DNA of 64,000 nucleotides, from the NCBI RefSeq assembly GCF_050624435.1, contig NC_134546.1, forward strand, positions 12,547,001-12,611,000, written 5' to 3'. The notes below the pieces were generated by a model, which worked only from the letters and a program-made list of their open reading frames with translations, made no database searches and was not told the DNA's origin. Both the position numbers and the translations under genes were made by a program. This document shows, piece by piece, positions 10,871 to 21,520 of this stretch (position 1 is its first letter; every line of letters starts with the position of its first letter). Source of the DNA: Tenrec ecaudatus. Taxonomy: Eukaryota > Chordata > Mammalia > Afrosoricida > Tenrecidae.

Positions 10871-13030
10871 CTCTACCATTTGAATGCATACCCAGGGGTG
10901 ATTTGAGTGCACATCTCTCTTGAAGGGCCTGTGGGTTACTGAGATAAAGTACATAGCTGCGTGCACACTACCTGGAGTGCAGCGAATGGGAGTGGTGTGA
11001 AGGAACGACTACACAGGAAAATGGAACTAGGCTTTGAAAGAGTTGTGGGAGGAAGTGGGATCGTTAATGCTACATAATGGAGATTGCAGCCAATGTCATG
11101 AAACAAAATGCGTATGAACTGTTGAGCGGAAAACGGATTCCTTCCCTAAGTCTTTATCGAATCCACAATCAGAAGTTTAAAAAGAAAAGGCATGCAGGTT
11201 TTATTATGCTGAATTCATTATACACCAGATTTGTTGAGCCATTAAAGCTAAATCTGCTACTTGTGAAAATGTCTGTTGCCAAGCCCTACCCCAGAGCTAC
11301 AGAGTCCAATTTTGGTTTTGGTTTGTTTTTAGCAGATCCTGGAAAACTGCCCCAGGTAATTCCAATGATTAAGTGATTTTGTCAAACACTATTCTTTGTC
11401 TTGACTGGGAATCTGGTTGAGATTGCTCAAATTCTGTTTGGGAGGCCGAGAGAGCAAAACAATGTGGCATCAGGGTTGCATTTGGAAGTGGTGGGGCATA
11501 AGGAGGCAATGCTCACTTGTAAAGTTTGCATTTTGATGCATGGTAGTCCTTTTGTGCTGTTTTGAATCAGGTGTCCAGAAAGAAACACTAATATATCATT
11601 TTCAACGGAGCTTGGATGGATGTCCAGTCTGATTGTAACCTGCATTTGTAGCACGGTACAGGCTGAGCTCTGTCAGCAGAGCTTTTCCTTGATTTTGTTC
11701 AAAATCCACAAGCTTTGAGCCCTAGCCTAACCTTCATGTGTAGAGAGTCCTTCAGACTTCTCTCTTGCACTATGCTCTTGCCTGCCCTTGCTCGCCTTCA
11801 TTGGGTACTATGTTGTGTTTCCTTTTACCCATGTCACCAATGACCCATGTCATGGATTTCTGTGCCCTGTCTAATTAGCCCTGGGGACTCCCAGCAGGGC
11901 ATAAACACAGTCACTTTCCCTTGCCATCCATAAAGGTGAACGGGAAGGCTGGGGACATTTGGGTCACACTCCAGAGAGGGACTCTACTATCCTGCTTCAT
12001 ACAGGTTTAGCGACTGGAAATCCCCAGACTATGATATGCGAATGAAGACTTTTGCGGTCCTGTGGTTGACTCTCTTCGAGATGACAATTGCTCAAAGGAG
12101 TGACATGGCTGCGTTGATGGCACCTGTAAATTATATCAAAATGTTTAGGGCAGGGCAATCCACTGGTATCAACTGCCTCTCAGCTAAGCAATGCAGGAAG
12201 AGGCACAGCATCAGCCAGGTGTTGGCCTATTTGTTGCTCTGAGAGCAGTCCCTCAAGGCTGGGAGGACCAATGGGTTGAGAAGGCTTACTCTTCTCTAAT
12301 GCCTGTCTTTAACCTGAATGTTGTGCAATTCTGCCAAGGAACGATTAAGGAAGAAAACTTTTCAGGAACTCATTCAATGAAATCCCCTTCTCCGTCTTAC
12401 ATCATGGGTGTTTTAACAGGTAGCATGAACTCTGAGAATTTTTCTTGGTAAGAAACCACACCTTCCAGTAAGCCACTCTTCAAAATCCTCCCCAGGCAAA
12501 CTATTCATTCTGTAAATAAACTCCAAGTCACTTTTACATCAATGCATATGATACATCAGCATCTTCTCTGAAGGCTGTGACAAAAGAAAATAGATAGGTT
12601 CTTTCTCCGTCAGTTGCGATGGTGCTTTGTTGCATATAATAGAACGCTGGATTTGGGAGGCTTACACGAATGAAGGGCTTATCTTCCTCCCAGCAGAGAA
12701 AAGTAGATTAGAGGTTGGTGGAGGCTGACGTTGACGCAGATGCTCAACAAGATGCGGCTGACACTCCCCGGCCCACTTGGCTTCCTTTCCTCTGTCCCGT
12801 CACACATGGGTATTCGAGGCAGGAAGAAGGGTGAGGAGAGAGGAGGGGCAGTCACCAGAGTTGTCTTTAGCTCATTCGAACAGCAAGAGCATTAACGAAA
12901 CCTCTCCCCCTGGCCTTTGGGCCAGACCTGGGCACAGCATCAACCCTAACTTCAGTGAAAGTGAGAGGAGTGAGACTTGACTTTGGTGTTCTTGTGGATT
13001 ACTCTGCTCACCACTCAGGCTCATTAAATT
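10871..13030. other. Unique non-coding stretch
   Basis: No exon-like frame with flanking splice sites and no repeat family is recognised. Short open frames (11,077-11,376; 12,191-12,451) lack domain features. Confidence 0.45.
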
Positions 13031-13112
13031 CCATCAGTGATTCTCAGAGTTATCTGCTTATTAAAACCAGACGGGGAGCAGATTAAAAAAATGTAGAAGC
13101 CCAGGCCATCCA
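13031..13112 (+). mobile_element. MER5-like hAT fragment
   Basis: 'cagtgattctcagagttatc' and 'attaaaaaaatgtagaagcc' plus 'caggcc' resemble a MER5-type MITE. Very short and tentative. Confidence 0.4.
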
Positions 13113-13154
13113 CTAACCGATTTCATTCCAATCGCTGGGGAGGGGACCCAGCCC

Positions 13155-13372
13155 AACCAATCAATGGTCCTTGAGCTGATTCCTGCTCTGTGGAATCCTG
13201 TAGGATGCAGTGCAACTGCTTCCCAGCATGTTGGATGGAGGGTGCACATCTTTAGGGCCCCAGACTTCTTAGTCTTTTCCCCATGGAGGCGGGTGTTTCC
13301 AACCAGTGACCTTTTAATTAGCCACAAGCTCCTTAACTTTCTGTGTCACCAGGGAACTTGGATGGGGACCCA
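13155..13372 (-). mobile_element. AfroSINE-type SINE, antisense
   Basis: Antisense order 'gagctgattcctgctctgtg', 'ccccatggaggcgggtg', 'caaccagtgaccttttaatt' and the end 'tgtgtcaccagggaac', the antisense of the tRNA-like head. The 3' body is strongly diverged. Confidence 0.65.
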
Positions 13373-13527
13373 GCCAGAGGAAACTTTTTTCAGTTCCTCA
13401 GAGTCATTCAGTGTCGAGCCAAGGGTGAGAAATGTTGGCAGAGCCCACTTCTAAGGTGTTTTAAAAAGTAGTTTCCCAACCACTATGGATACAGATGACC
13501 CCTGTTCCATTTTGAAAACAACCGTTA

Positions 13528-13556
13528 TTCATTTGTTCATTCATTCATTCATTCGC
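13528..13556 (+). repeat. (ATTC)n microsatellite
   Basis: About six ATTC/ATTT-type units in a row. Confidence 0.9.
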
Positions 13557-13824
13557 CCACTGAGTCTTTTGAATCACAGCTAGCTACAGGAGGAAAATAC
13601 AGAAAGATTTATTCTCTTTAATGACTTAAAACACATTCTGGTTGAAAGGCTCAGATTGAAAAAAGAGGGCTTTGTTATATATGATCTCATCGAAACTTCA
13701 GAGCCATGCTGTGGGTGAGGCATCATTGTTTCAGGTTAAGCTTCCAAAACACTCATCGCAAATACTGAAGTGAGCTGCTCCAAGTCAGTTAGCTTCAAGC
13801 TGATGTATGGAGATGGTGTTAGTG

Positions 13825-14150
13825 CAGCGGTTCTCAACCTGTGGGTCGCGACCCCTTTGGGGGATCAAACGGCCCTTTCACAGGGGTCGCCTAAGACCCC
13901 CAGAAAGCATGTATTTCACATTCTTTAATTACATATTGTTTTGTGATTAATCACTAGACTTTAATTGTTTAATTATGTTCAATTTGTAACAATGAAAACA
14001 CATCCTGCATATCAGATATTTACATGGCAATTTATAGCAGTAGCAAAATTACAGTGATGAAGTAGCAACAAAAATTTTATGATTGGGGATCACCACCACA
14101 TGAGGAACTGTATTTAAGGGTCACGGCATTAGGAAAGTTGAGAATCACTG
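13825..14150 (+). mobile_element. SPIN_NA-type hAT element, copy 1
   Basis: 326 bp. The left end 'cagcggttctcaacctgtgg' and right end '..gttgagaatcactg' are inverted repeats typical of hAT. Inside lie 'gggtcgcgacccctttgg', 'acaggggtcgcctaagaccc' and 'gcaaaattacagtgatgaag', the diagnostic text of the SPIN non-autonomous family (URR1-like in rodents). Flanking 8-mers TGTTAGTG (13,817-13,824) and TCTTAGTG (14,151-14,158) match at 7 of 8, the hAT target-site length. SPIN is established in the literature as horizontally transferred among tetrapods including tenrec. Confidence 0.93.
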
Positions 14151-14158
14151 TCTTAGTG

Positions 14159-14400
14159 GAAGAGAGGTTTTCAGATTCCACATCTAAAGAGCCTCTCGCT
14201 GGAAGCTAAAACCTGCCCATACACCACAGCTACATCACTACAGCAATTGGATCATGTTATGCAAATGTCTCCAATGTGAGTTATGCAGGAATCTGGAACA
14301 ATAGCACGCATGGAACAATTACCTTCTAAAAGCAATGTTCTCAGTGCTGTACCGCACATATTCACTCCTTGGGTCTTCCTCACAAGGTATTGCCCCCCCT
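14159..14400. other. Unique non-coding stretch
   Basis: Nothing recognised except a short CA run at 14,401-14,412. Confidence 0.45.
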
Positions 14401-14404
14401 ACAC

Positions 14405-14530
14405 ACACACACTTTAGTTATTCGCGAAGAAACTAGAAACTTATTAACTTGCCCAAGATCATCGTGTTAGAGGAAAAGACAGGATTCCAGTCCACGCAGG
14501 ACTCTCCTACCAGCTGAAAGAATGGGGTTT
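14405..14530 (+). repeat. MIR fragment
   Basis: 'gaagaaactagaaacttatt', 'aacttgcccaagatcatcg' and 'gacaggattccagtcc' are the canonical MIR 3'-half order (gaaactgaggc..aacttgcccaaggtcac..). Confidence 0.8.
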
Positions 14531-14545
14531 CACACCTGTGAAGTA

Positions 14546-14672
14546 GCTAGCAAGACAAGCAGATCTGCTTCCGAAGGCTCATAGCATTGAAAACCCTATA
14601 GAGCAGTCCTACCCTGCACTTGTGGGGTGACCAAGCATCAAAGTCAACTTGAAGGTGACAAACAACAAAAGC
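14546..14672 (+). mobile_element. AfroSINE-type SINE, 3' part
   Basis: Sense body 'gatctgcttccgaaggctca', 'ttgaaaaccctatagagcag', 'tcctaccctgcac' and the end 'caaagtcaacttgaagg'. The head is missing. Confidence 0.75.
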
Positions 14673-14762
14673 AGTAGGTCCCACAATGGTCCTCTGTGCT
14701 CAGAGCTGCCTGTGCAGTTGGGTAGATGTTTCACCACATCAAGGTGCCCAGCTCATCTCCAG

Positions 14763-15265
14763 TGTGTTAGACCAGGTTGGCTAGAGAAACAAGTCCATAG
14801 ACACTCATATACAAGAGAAATTTATATCAAGAAGTAATTATGCATCAGTAAAACACCCTAGCCCATCCAAATTCAAGTCCTTAAGTTCAATATTAGTCTA
14901 TATGTCCTATATTAGCCCATGCATTCCTCTTCAGATCCATGGAACACATGCAATGACACCGAATGCAGCAGAACCACAGGCCAGTGAGTGGAAAGTCTTG
15001 TGGATCCAGTGGTGGTGGAGGCATCTCAGCTCTAGTGTGGGTCTCCACATGGCTCCTCCAGCTTTTTGAGCATATCCTCCACAGGAAGGGGAAGCAGAGA
15101 GTCAGTGTGACCCCATATCCAGGAGAAAAGGGGGAAGTTCCCAGAATCCTCATGAGTAGGTCATGCCCACCAGGGGGCACAGTCAGGCCAAGACTTGATT
15201 GACAGGCTAAACTCCACCCCTTCACTCTTGCTTATCAAGTTGACATGAATTATGTAACCACCACA
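14763..15265 (+). mobile_element. ERVL-like LTR, about 500 bp, family A
   Basis: Runs from 'tgtgttagaccaggttggct' to '..atgtaaccaccaca' (5' TG to CA 3', the LTR terminal dinucleotides). Shares the internal order 'cacatgcaatgac', 'gtcttgtggatccagtgg', 'ctccacccc' and 'ttgacatgaattatgtaac' with the copies at 36.35, 43.3, 49.2 and 62.9 kb. Flanking pentamers (TCCAG/GTCAG) do not clearly match. No retroviral genes flank it, so it is a solo LTR. Confidence 0.75.
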
Positions 15266-15627
15266 GTCAGTACTCAAACATGTAGGTGTCTCCTCCCAGT
15301 AGGGCAGTCTCTAAATTCCCTGAAGCCCACCTAAGACCATCTGTCTCCAGTCTTAACCACTACCCAACTTACTTTTGAACATAACTCTAGCTGGAGTTGT
15401 TGTTTTTTTTTTCCATTCAGACAATCCCTCACCCATCTTTCCATCCACAAATATCTATCGTGGGCCTATTGGGGTTTACACTCACTTCTAGGGACTCTCC
15501 AGAAGACACTGATTAGTGCATGTCCAGCCTTTCTGATACACACTATTTATTAGAATGCATTAACCTACCCACCTACACATAATTCTGTAGGTATTTTCAC
15601 TTTACTCATCTCCAGCAAAACACTAGA
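15266..15627. other. Unique non-coding stretch
   Basis: Nothing recognised. A T10 run lies near 15,402. Confidence 0.45.
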
Positions 15628-15760
15628 TACCAACCCAAACTTCCTGCCATTGAGTCAATTCCAACTCATAGCGACCCGACAGGACAGGGTAGACCTTCCC
15701 CTGTGGGTTTCTGAAAGCCCTGTGGGAGTAGAAAGCCATGCCTTACTCCTGCACCATGTA
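15628..15760 (-). mobile_element. AfroSINE-type SINE, antisense 3' part
   Basis: 'tgccattgagtcaattccaa', 'ctcatagcgacccgacagg', 'acagggtagaccttccc' and 'gtgggtttctgaaagccc' are an excellent antisense match to the AfroSINE 3' body. The head is missing. Confidence 0.85.
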
Positions 15761-15982
15761 CACATGGTAAAAAATCAAGACAGTTCTGGAGAGTTATGAC
15801 TGCAAGCCACAGTTTCCCACCCACAGCCCTACCATGAAAGGCTCCTTTGACTTTGGTTTTACACATGTGAACTCACAAAACATCCTGCCCTTGGAAGATG
15901 CTTTCAGGCTGACTGCCACGTCTTTCTGGCCCTGGGAGACCTACGGGTTTAAATCAGAAAGAATAGCTGTGGTTTTCCAGCA

Positions 15983-16343
15983 CAGGCATACCTCATTTTA
16001 TTGCGCTTCTCTTTATTGCCTTCGCTTTATTAAGCTGTACAGATACTGCTTTTTTTTTTGGGGGGGGGTTGTTTTTACAAATTGCCTGTTGCGGCAACCC
16101 TGTCTGCAGCAAGTCTATGGGCACCGATGCTCATTTCGTGTCTCTGTGGCTCACTCTGGGAATCCTCACATTATTTCACCCTTTTTCATAATGCTATTAC
16201 AAACTTAATAGACTACAGTATAGTGTAAACATAACTCTTATATGGACTGGGAAACCCAATGTTTTTGTGATTTACTTTATTACAACATTTGCTTTATTGT
16301 GAGGATGTAGAGCTGAACCTGCAATATTTCCAAGGTACCTCTG
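15983..16343 (+). mobile_element. Internally deleted Tigger1-like DNA transposon
   Basis: The left end 'caggcatacctcattttatt' and right end 'caatatttccaaggtacctc' match the inverted termini of Tigger1 (caggcatacctc..). Inside are the Tigger-typical 'ttgcgcttc..gctttatt', 'acaaattgcctgttgcggca' and 'gtgtctctgtggctcac'. At 361 bp it is a MITE-like deletion derivative without transposase. Confidence 0.85.
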
Positions 16344-16439
16344 TGTAGGTAGGGATTAGAAACTGGGACTGGATGTGAGGCGCGCTAGCTTTCTACATGC
16401 CCTTTCTTCACTCACTCTTTCTCAATCACCGCTTTATAT

Positions 16440-16500
16440 TTTGCACTTAGGATGAGGTCTGGCACACAGAAGTCAGTTAATAAATATTTGTGAATGAGTA
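16440..16500 (+). repeat. MIR-like fragment
   Basis: 'aggatgaggtctggcacac' followed by 'agtcagttaataaatatttg' and 'tgaatgag' is the 3' MIR/L2 text. Short and tentative. Confidence 0.5.
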
Positions 16501-17199
16501 GTTCACTGGTAGAATCCTTGCCTTCCAGTAGGGGAATCCAGGTTTGATTTACCACCCATGTACCCCGTGCCCAACCGTCACTCAACATTCAGTGTTGGCT
16601 TGTATGTTGCTATGCTGCTGAACTTTTCAGTGGAGCTTGCAGACAAACCAGACTATGCAGAATGTCTGGCAATTTATTCCCCAAACACAATCACTATGGA
16701 TCCCAAGTGTCTGCAAACAATCATGGGAGTGGAGCAAGATGTACTGGTAATTACTGGCGATTGTGAAGCAAAGGTTAGAAACAAAGAGGAAGGGTCCTTA
16801 CTGTGGACTACCAGAACAACCACACGTCTGTCTGAGAGAAACTAAAGCCAGACTGCTCATGACAAGTGAGGAAGACTTAGCCTACTGTGCTTTAGATAAG
16901 TCATCAGGAAGAATACGTCCCTGGAAAAGGACATCCTGCTTGTTAAAGTGGAAGGTCAGCAACAAAGGGGAGGACCCGTGGCTACAGCCCTGGGCTCAAT
17001 CATAGAATAATTGGGAGGGCAGCTCAGGACCAAGCGACATTTTATTCTATTGTACGTGAGGGTGCTATGTTTGGATCTGACTTGGGGGCACCCAGCGGAA
17101 ACACTAACCACAAAGTCACATGGGTTACTGAAATCAAATAAATGACATATGATAGCAACAACTGCCAAAGTGCCTGTCCTCTGTCTAATTGTGCTCCTA
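16501..17199. other. Mostly unique non-coding stretch
   Basis: Positions 16,497-16,560 carry a weak AfroSINE-like head. The rest is not recognised. Confidence 0.4.
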
Positions 17200-17396
17200 A
17201 GGAACCACTGTGGCAGAATGGCTAAACAATGGGCTGCTAACCAAAAGGTCCACATTTTCCACCCGCCAACTGCTTTATGGGGAGAGTAGCTGCATTCTGC
17301 TTTTGTAAAGATTACAGTCTGGGGAATGAGACGGAGCAGCTCTGTTCTGTCCCGGAGGATCACTATGAGTTGCAATTCACTTGATGACAACAGGAT
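17200..17396 (+). mobile_element. AfroSINE-type SINE
   Basis: Sense order 'ggaaccactgtggcagaatg', 'gctgctaaccaaaaggtcc', 'atggggagagtagctgcatt', 'aaagattacagtctggg', 'cactatgagttgcaattcac', 'ttgatgacaacagg'. Near full length. Confidence 0.85.
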
Positions 17397-17418
17397 AAAC
17401 TTCACTGAATGCTGACAT

Positions 17419-17598
17419 GGAGCTCTGGTGGCACAAATGGTTGAGTATTAGGGTGCGAGCCAAAAGGTTGGCAGCGGGGACTCACACATTGACTCCTTGG
17501 TGGAAAGGCCTGGTGATCTGATTCTATAAATATGATTGCCAAGGAAATATTTGGGGAAAGATCTACTCTGTCCCATGGGATCACTTTGAGTCAGACAC
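17419..17598 (+). mobile_element. AfroSINE-type SINE
   Basis: Head 'ggagctctggtggcacaaat', box-like 'gtgcgagccaaaaggttgg', body 'cctggtgatctgattctat', 'aaagatctactctgtccc', 'gggatcactttgagtcag'. It lies immediately after the preceding SINE, in tandem and in the same orientation. Confidence 0.85.
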
Positions 17599-17999
17599 TT
17601 ACGAACAAACACTCTAACTATCATAGGGAAACAAGGTGTCTGAACTTACCTACCACTGAAAATGATTAAACATGTTGAAATAAATTTTAAGAAACCTTTT
17701 TAGAGTTTTTTCAGGTGTTTATAAGAAAGTAATATTGACCTAGAAATAGATGAAGGTAGAAATTCAAAGAGGTCATTGGAGCCCATATCATGCCTGAAAG
17801 CACTTTCTGAATAATATTGAAAATCAATTTTGGAGAACTTGTGGAGTTTCTGGTTAAATTTCAAAGCTCAAGTTCCATCTATGAGAGTTAAAGTTTTGTG
17901 TGAACTTCATTGGGCCAGGTTTCACCATGGTTTGGCAGTGAAAATCTAGTAACCTCTCATGCTGACAGCTCCTCAAGGGTGTAGAGTGTTTTCAACACA
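17599..17999. other. Unique non-coding stretch
   Basis: Nothing recognised. AT-rich. Confidence 0.45.
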
Positions 18000-18432
18000 A
18001 GTAGATACTGTGGAAAAGCTTGCTTGCTTTTTTGCTGGGTCTGCATCTTTCACCTGGCTTGCTGAAATTTGCCTTTTTGGACTTGAAACAACAACCTGTT
18101 ATATGTTTTGATGATCCTTGGAATCATCAGCAGGCTGCCATTGTACCTGCTGGCCTCAAGTTCATTTGCATCGGCATTGGCAAGCCTGATTTCCTGATCA
18201 TGGATTCAATCCCTTCTGAAGCCTGAAGCATATCATCTCATGGCTGATCTTAGGACCATCAGCCATTGCAGCTATGTGAGTCAGAATAAGCTTCCAGTCT
18301 AACATCTGGTCCATGGCCTTGGAATTTTCCCCCCTCTGCAATTGTGTGAGGCATTTCCTTGGCACAAATCTATCTTTATATATGTCTGCAAGCTTCACTG
18401 GCTCTGCTTCTCTAGATGACTCAACCGAAGAC
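18000..18432 (-). mobile_element. LTR-like repeat, antisense
   Basis: Read on the plus strand it contains 'cctggcttgctgaaatttgc', 'gtacctgctggcctcaagtt', 'gtgagtcagaataagcttcc', 'ggccttggaattttcccc', 'gaggcatttccttgg' and 'ctgcttctctagatgac', the order of an LTR whose antisense end mirrors the 'ctagagaa' start of the ~500-bp LTR family. Related but diverged; class inferred. Confidence 0.45.
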
Positions 18433-18809
18433 CCACCAATGGTGGGAAATCAAGTAGAAGAACATCTGGATAGGAAAGTGCACGTAAAGGACTGCAAGGC
18501 AAACCATCCAGGACTTTAGCCCTAAAATACAAATGAGAAACATTTTACTTGAATGTGGACAACCATAAATCATCACTCAAGAAATTTTGTAGGCCAAGTT
18601 CATATGACCTGGGTCATCTGAAAAAATGTCCAGATGACAAATAGTCTTATATTTCCACTATTGGCAATGATGCTAGTTTTTCATAAATAAGCTCAACTAT
18701 TTTATTAAGGGACTGATAAACTCATCTTCCTTGTACTCCTCACGGATATTTTACAAATGAAATTCTGAAAATAGCTAGCATTTTTGAGTGAAAAAAAAAA
18801 GACTAAACA
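18433..18809. other. Unique non-coding stretch
   Basis: AT-rich. Nothing recognised. Confidence 0.45.
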
Positions 18810-18821
18810 TTCCAGGAAATA

Positions 18822-20126
18822 TATTTTGACAACTGGGCACCATCAGCTTTCTTCACCGCACTTGCCCATGCACCCACTTTGTCTTCAGCGTTCACGTCAG
18901 GGTAGGCTGGTGGGCTTCTTCCTTGTGGACTTTGTTGTTTCTTAGCTAGATGACTGCCTGATTGTCTTCAAGCCTTTAAGACCCCTGATGCTATATCATT
19001 TGATAGCTGGGCACCATCAGCTTTGTTCGCAAGTTTTGCTTACGCACCCACTTTGTCCTTAGTGATCAAGTCCGGACAGTCTGGTGTGCTTCTTCCATGT
19101 GGGTTTTGTTGTCTCTCAGCTAGATGGGTTTTTATTTATCTTCAGGTCTTTAAGGCTTCAGGTGCTTTATCTTTTGGTAGCTGGATACTATCAGCTTTCT
19201 TCACCACATTTGCTTATGCACCCATTGTCATCAGCGATCATGCCAGGCAGGTGAGCATCTCAGACTGCCGAATTGTTAGAACAAAGTGTTCTTGTGTTGA
19301 AGGAGTACTTGAGCAGGGGCCCACTGTCCATCTGTTTCATTAATACTAAACCTATAAATATATGTTCATAGATCTAGTCCCCCTCAAAGCCCACATGGGA
19401 AATGGACACCAGCCTGTGGGATGGCAAGGCATTGAAGGGATCAGGTGTCAGGCATCAAAGACAAAAAAAAAATCATAGCATTGTGAATGAGGAGAGTGCA
19501 AAGTGGGGACCCAGGGCCCACCTGGGGGAAATTGGACATCTCCTTGCAGAAGGGCTGTGGGGAGGTGACGAACCATTCAGAGTGCAGTGTAGCAACAATG
19601 AAACATACAATTTTCCTCTAGTTCTTGAATGCTTCCTCCCTCCCACTATCATGATTCCAATTCTACCTTACATAACCGGCTAGACCAGGAGATGTACACT
19701 GGCACAGATAGGAACTGGAAATATGGGGAATCCAGGACAGATGAACCCCTCAAGAACAGTGGTGCGAGTGGTGATATCGGGAAGGCGGAGGGAGAGTGAG
19801 GGAGAAGGGGGAAGAGATGACAAGGTCTCCATGTAACCTCCTCCCTGGAGGACGGACAGTGGAGAAATGGGTGAGGGAGATGTCAGATGGTGTAAGATAT
19901 GAGAAAATAATAATTATTTATAAATTATCAAGGGCTCAGGGGAAGGGGGAGCGGGGAGTGAGGGGAAAATGAAGAGCTGATACCAAGGGCTCAAGTAGAA
20001 AGCAGGTGTTTTGGGAATGGTGATGGCAACATATATATGAATGTGCTGGACACAAATGATGTATGTATGGATTATAAAAAGAGTTGTATGAGCTCCAAAT
20101 AAAATGATTTAAAAAATAATAAAAAA
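18822..20126 (+). mobile_element. Twin-primed (5'-inverted) L1-type LINE insertion
   Basis: 18,830-19,380 is antisense L1 3'-UTR sequence with three imperfect copies of a 174-bp module (GGGCACCATCAGCTTTC-type landmarks at 18,835, 19,009 and 19,183). From about 19,385 the same family continues in sense, through 'gatgtacactggcac' and 'cctccctggagga', to the 3' end 'ataaaatgattt' plus an A-rich tail at 20,111-20,126. The flanking 12-mers TTCCAGGAAATA (18,810-18,821) and TCCCAGGGAATA (20,127-20,138) match at 10 of 12. This is the classic twin-priming outcome. Confidence 0.85.
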
Positions 20127-20138
20127 TCCCAGGGAATA

Positions 20139-20735
20139 AGATATCAATAGCAGGAGCTAGCAGAAATAACAGAGAATAAAATAAAACCTTAAATAACTTT
20201 TAGAGTTTGGAACGACAAGCTCAACAATAAATGAACATATTTTATAATTTAATATAGTTTATAAGATAGCATAAAATATGATCAAAGAGCAAAATATAAT
20301 TGAAAAATATAATTTCTATAAGTAAAAATTAATACCCTAGGGATTTTTTAATACTTATTAGCTATTTCTACTATAAAATTTTAGGCCATGTAAATCATCA
20401 TGTTTATACTTTTTAAAGACAACTTATTTGTCATTACCTAACATTTCTATTTGTATATATGTTTATACATAACCCTGGTGCACTCGATCGTTGAAGATCA
20501 GCTATCTGGATGAACCAATCGCAGTGAGCTCTTAATGTTTCTGGCTAATGACTTGATGATGTTGTTTGGGAGATAATTCAAAGCACTAATGTTTATTCAC
20601 CTGCAAGATGGTGATAACATCACAACATTTGTAGGGCTCTTTGGAGCAGAATGTAATGATTAAGGTGTTTCCTAGTGGTGCCCTACTAATTGGGATCACA
20701 TATCCTTTCTCCACAACTCTCTTGACCCACTTGCG
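20139..20735. other. AT-rich non-coding stretch
   Basis: Strongly AT-rich to about 20,470, then ordinary. No gene or family is recognised. Confidence 0.45.
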
Positions 20736-20905
20736 TGATCTCTAGCAAGTTTCTCAATATCTTTGCCTCAGTTTACTCCTTTGCAAAACCCCCCATAAAC
20801 ACCCATGGAAAATTGTAGTACATGACCTCATAATGTTGTCGAGGAAACGAATGGGATAATGCCTAGAAGCTGTTTTACATGTGGCCAGCACACAATAGAC
20901 TTCAA
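20736..20905 (-). repeat. MIR fragment, antisense
   Basis: 'caagtttctcaatatctttg', 'cctcagtttactcctttgca' and 'gggataatgcctagaagctg' are the antisense MIR order (..cctcagttt..). It is followed by an AfroSINE and then a fragment of the same MIR at 21,115-21,180. Confidence 0.7.
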
Positions 20906-20922
20906 CTAGTACGGTGATGATG

Positions 20923-21108
20923 TAGGGACTCCTGGGTGGCGCATGCAGATCAACACTGGACTAGGAGCTGAGCGATCGGCAGTTCTAACCCAGTCAGGCC
21001 AAGTGACCTGCTCCTGAAGAATCACAGCCTTGAAATCTCATGGAGGAGTTTATTCTTTGCACACATACCGTGAGCTGACTTGCTGGCAAGTGACAACAAA
21101 ATAACAAT
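20923..21108 (+). mobile_element. AfroSINE-type SINE inserted near a MIR
   Basis: Head 'gggactcctgggtggcgcat', 'gctgagcgatcggcagttct', 'gaatcacagccttgaaatc', 'gtgagctgacttgctggcaa', 'gtgacaac'. Sense, nearly full length and inserted next to or inside an older MIR. The short repeat GATGATGTAG occurs just before it (20,917-20,926) and just after it (21,116-21,125) and may be the target-site duplication. Confidence 0.8.
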
Positions 21109-21350
21109 GCACAGTGATGATGTAGTGTTTGCAAGGCATGTGTAGTATCTGATACATACCAGACAGTTCATAAACGATATTCTAGTACATGCTATTACAC
21201 CCGCTCCTGATTTATTGACTGTCTTGTTGCTCTGGCATCTCACATGTATGATAATAGTAAAAAATCTACTATCCAACTATTTTGTACCTTAACAACTCCC
21301 ATATGGTAGTAACAAGGCTGGAGATGTGCGTAAGGCAAGAGTAATGTTGG
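21109..21350. other. MIR remainder and unique sequence
   Basis: 21,115-21,180 resembles MIR text. The rest is not recognised. Confidence 0.4.
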
Positions 21351-21352
21351 CT

Positions 21353-21520
21353 GTTATGGTTAAGATTATATATCGTTTTGTCTGGGCCATAATTCTTATG
21401 GTTTGGAAGTTATGGAGTGATATAGTCATCCTCCATTTTGTGATCTGATGTGGTCATCCTCTGGAATGGCATAATACTGCTTTTTGCATTAACCATCTGG
21501 TCTTTGGGACCTAATGCTCA
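21353..21520 (+). mobile_element. ERVL-like LTR fragment (tentative)
   Basis: 'tgttatggttaagattatat', 'gtctgggccataattcttat', 'ggtttggaagttatggag' and 'atgtggtcatcctctgg' follow an old LTR family I associate with Afrotheria. Only the 5' part is seen. Confidence 0.4.

Noticed and set aside
18835..19200. CRISPR-like or satellite array from the regular 174-bp spacing
   Set aside because: Units are diverged whole repeats with no unique spacers and lie in an L1 UTR of a vertebrate genome.
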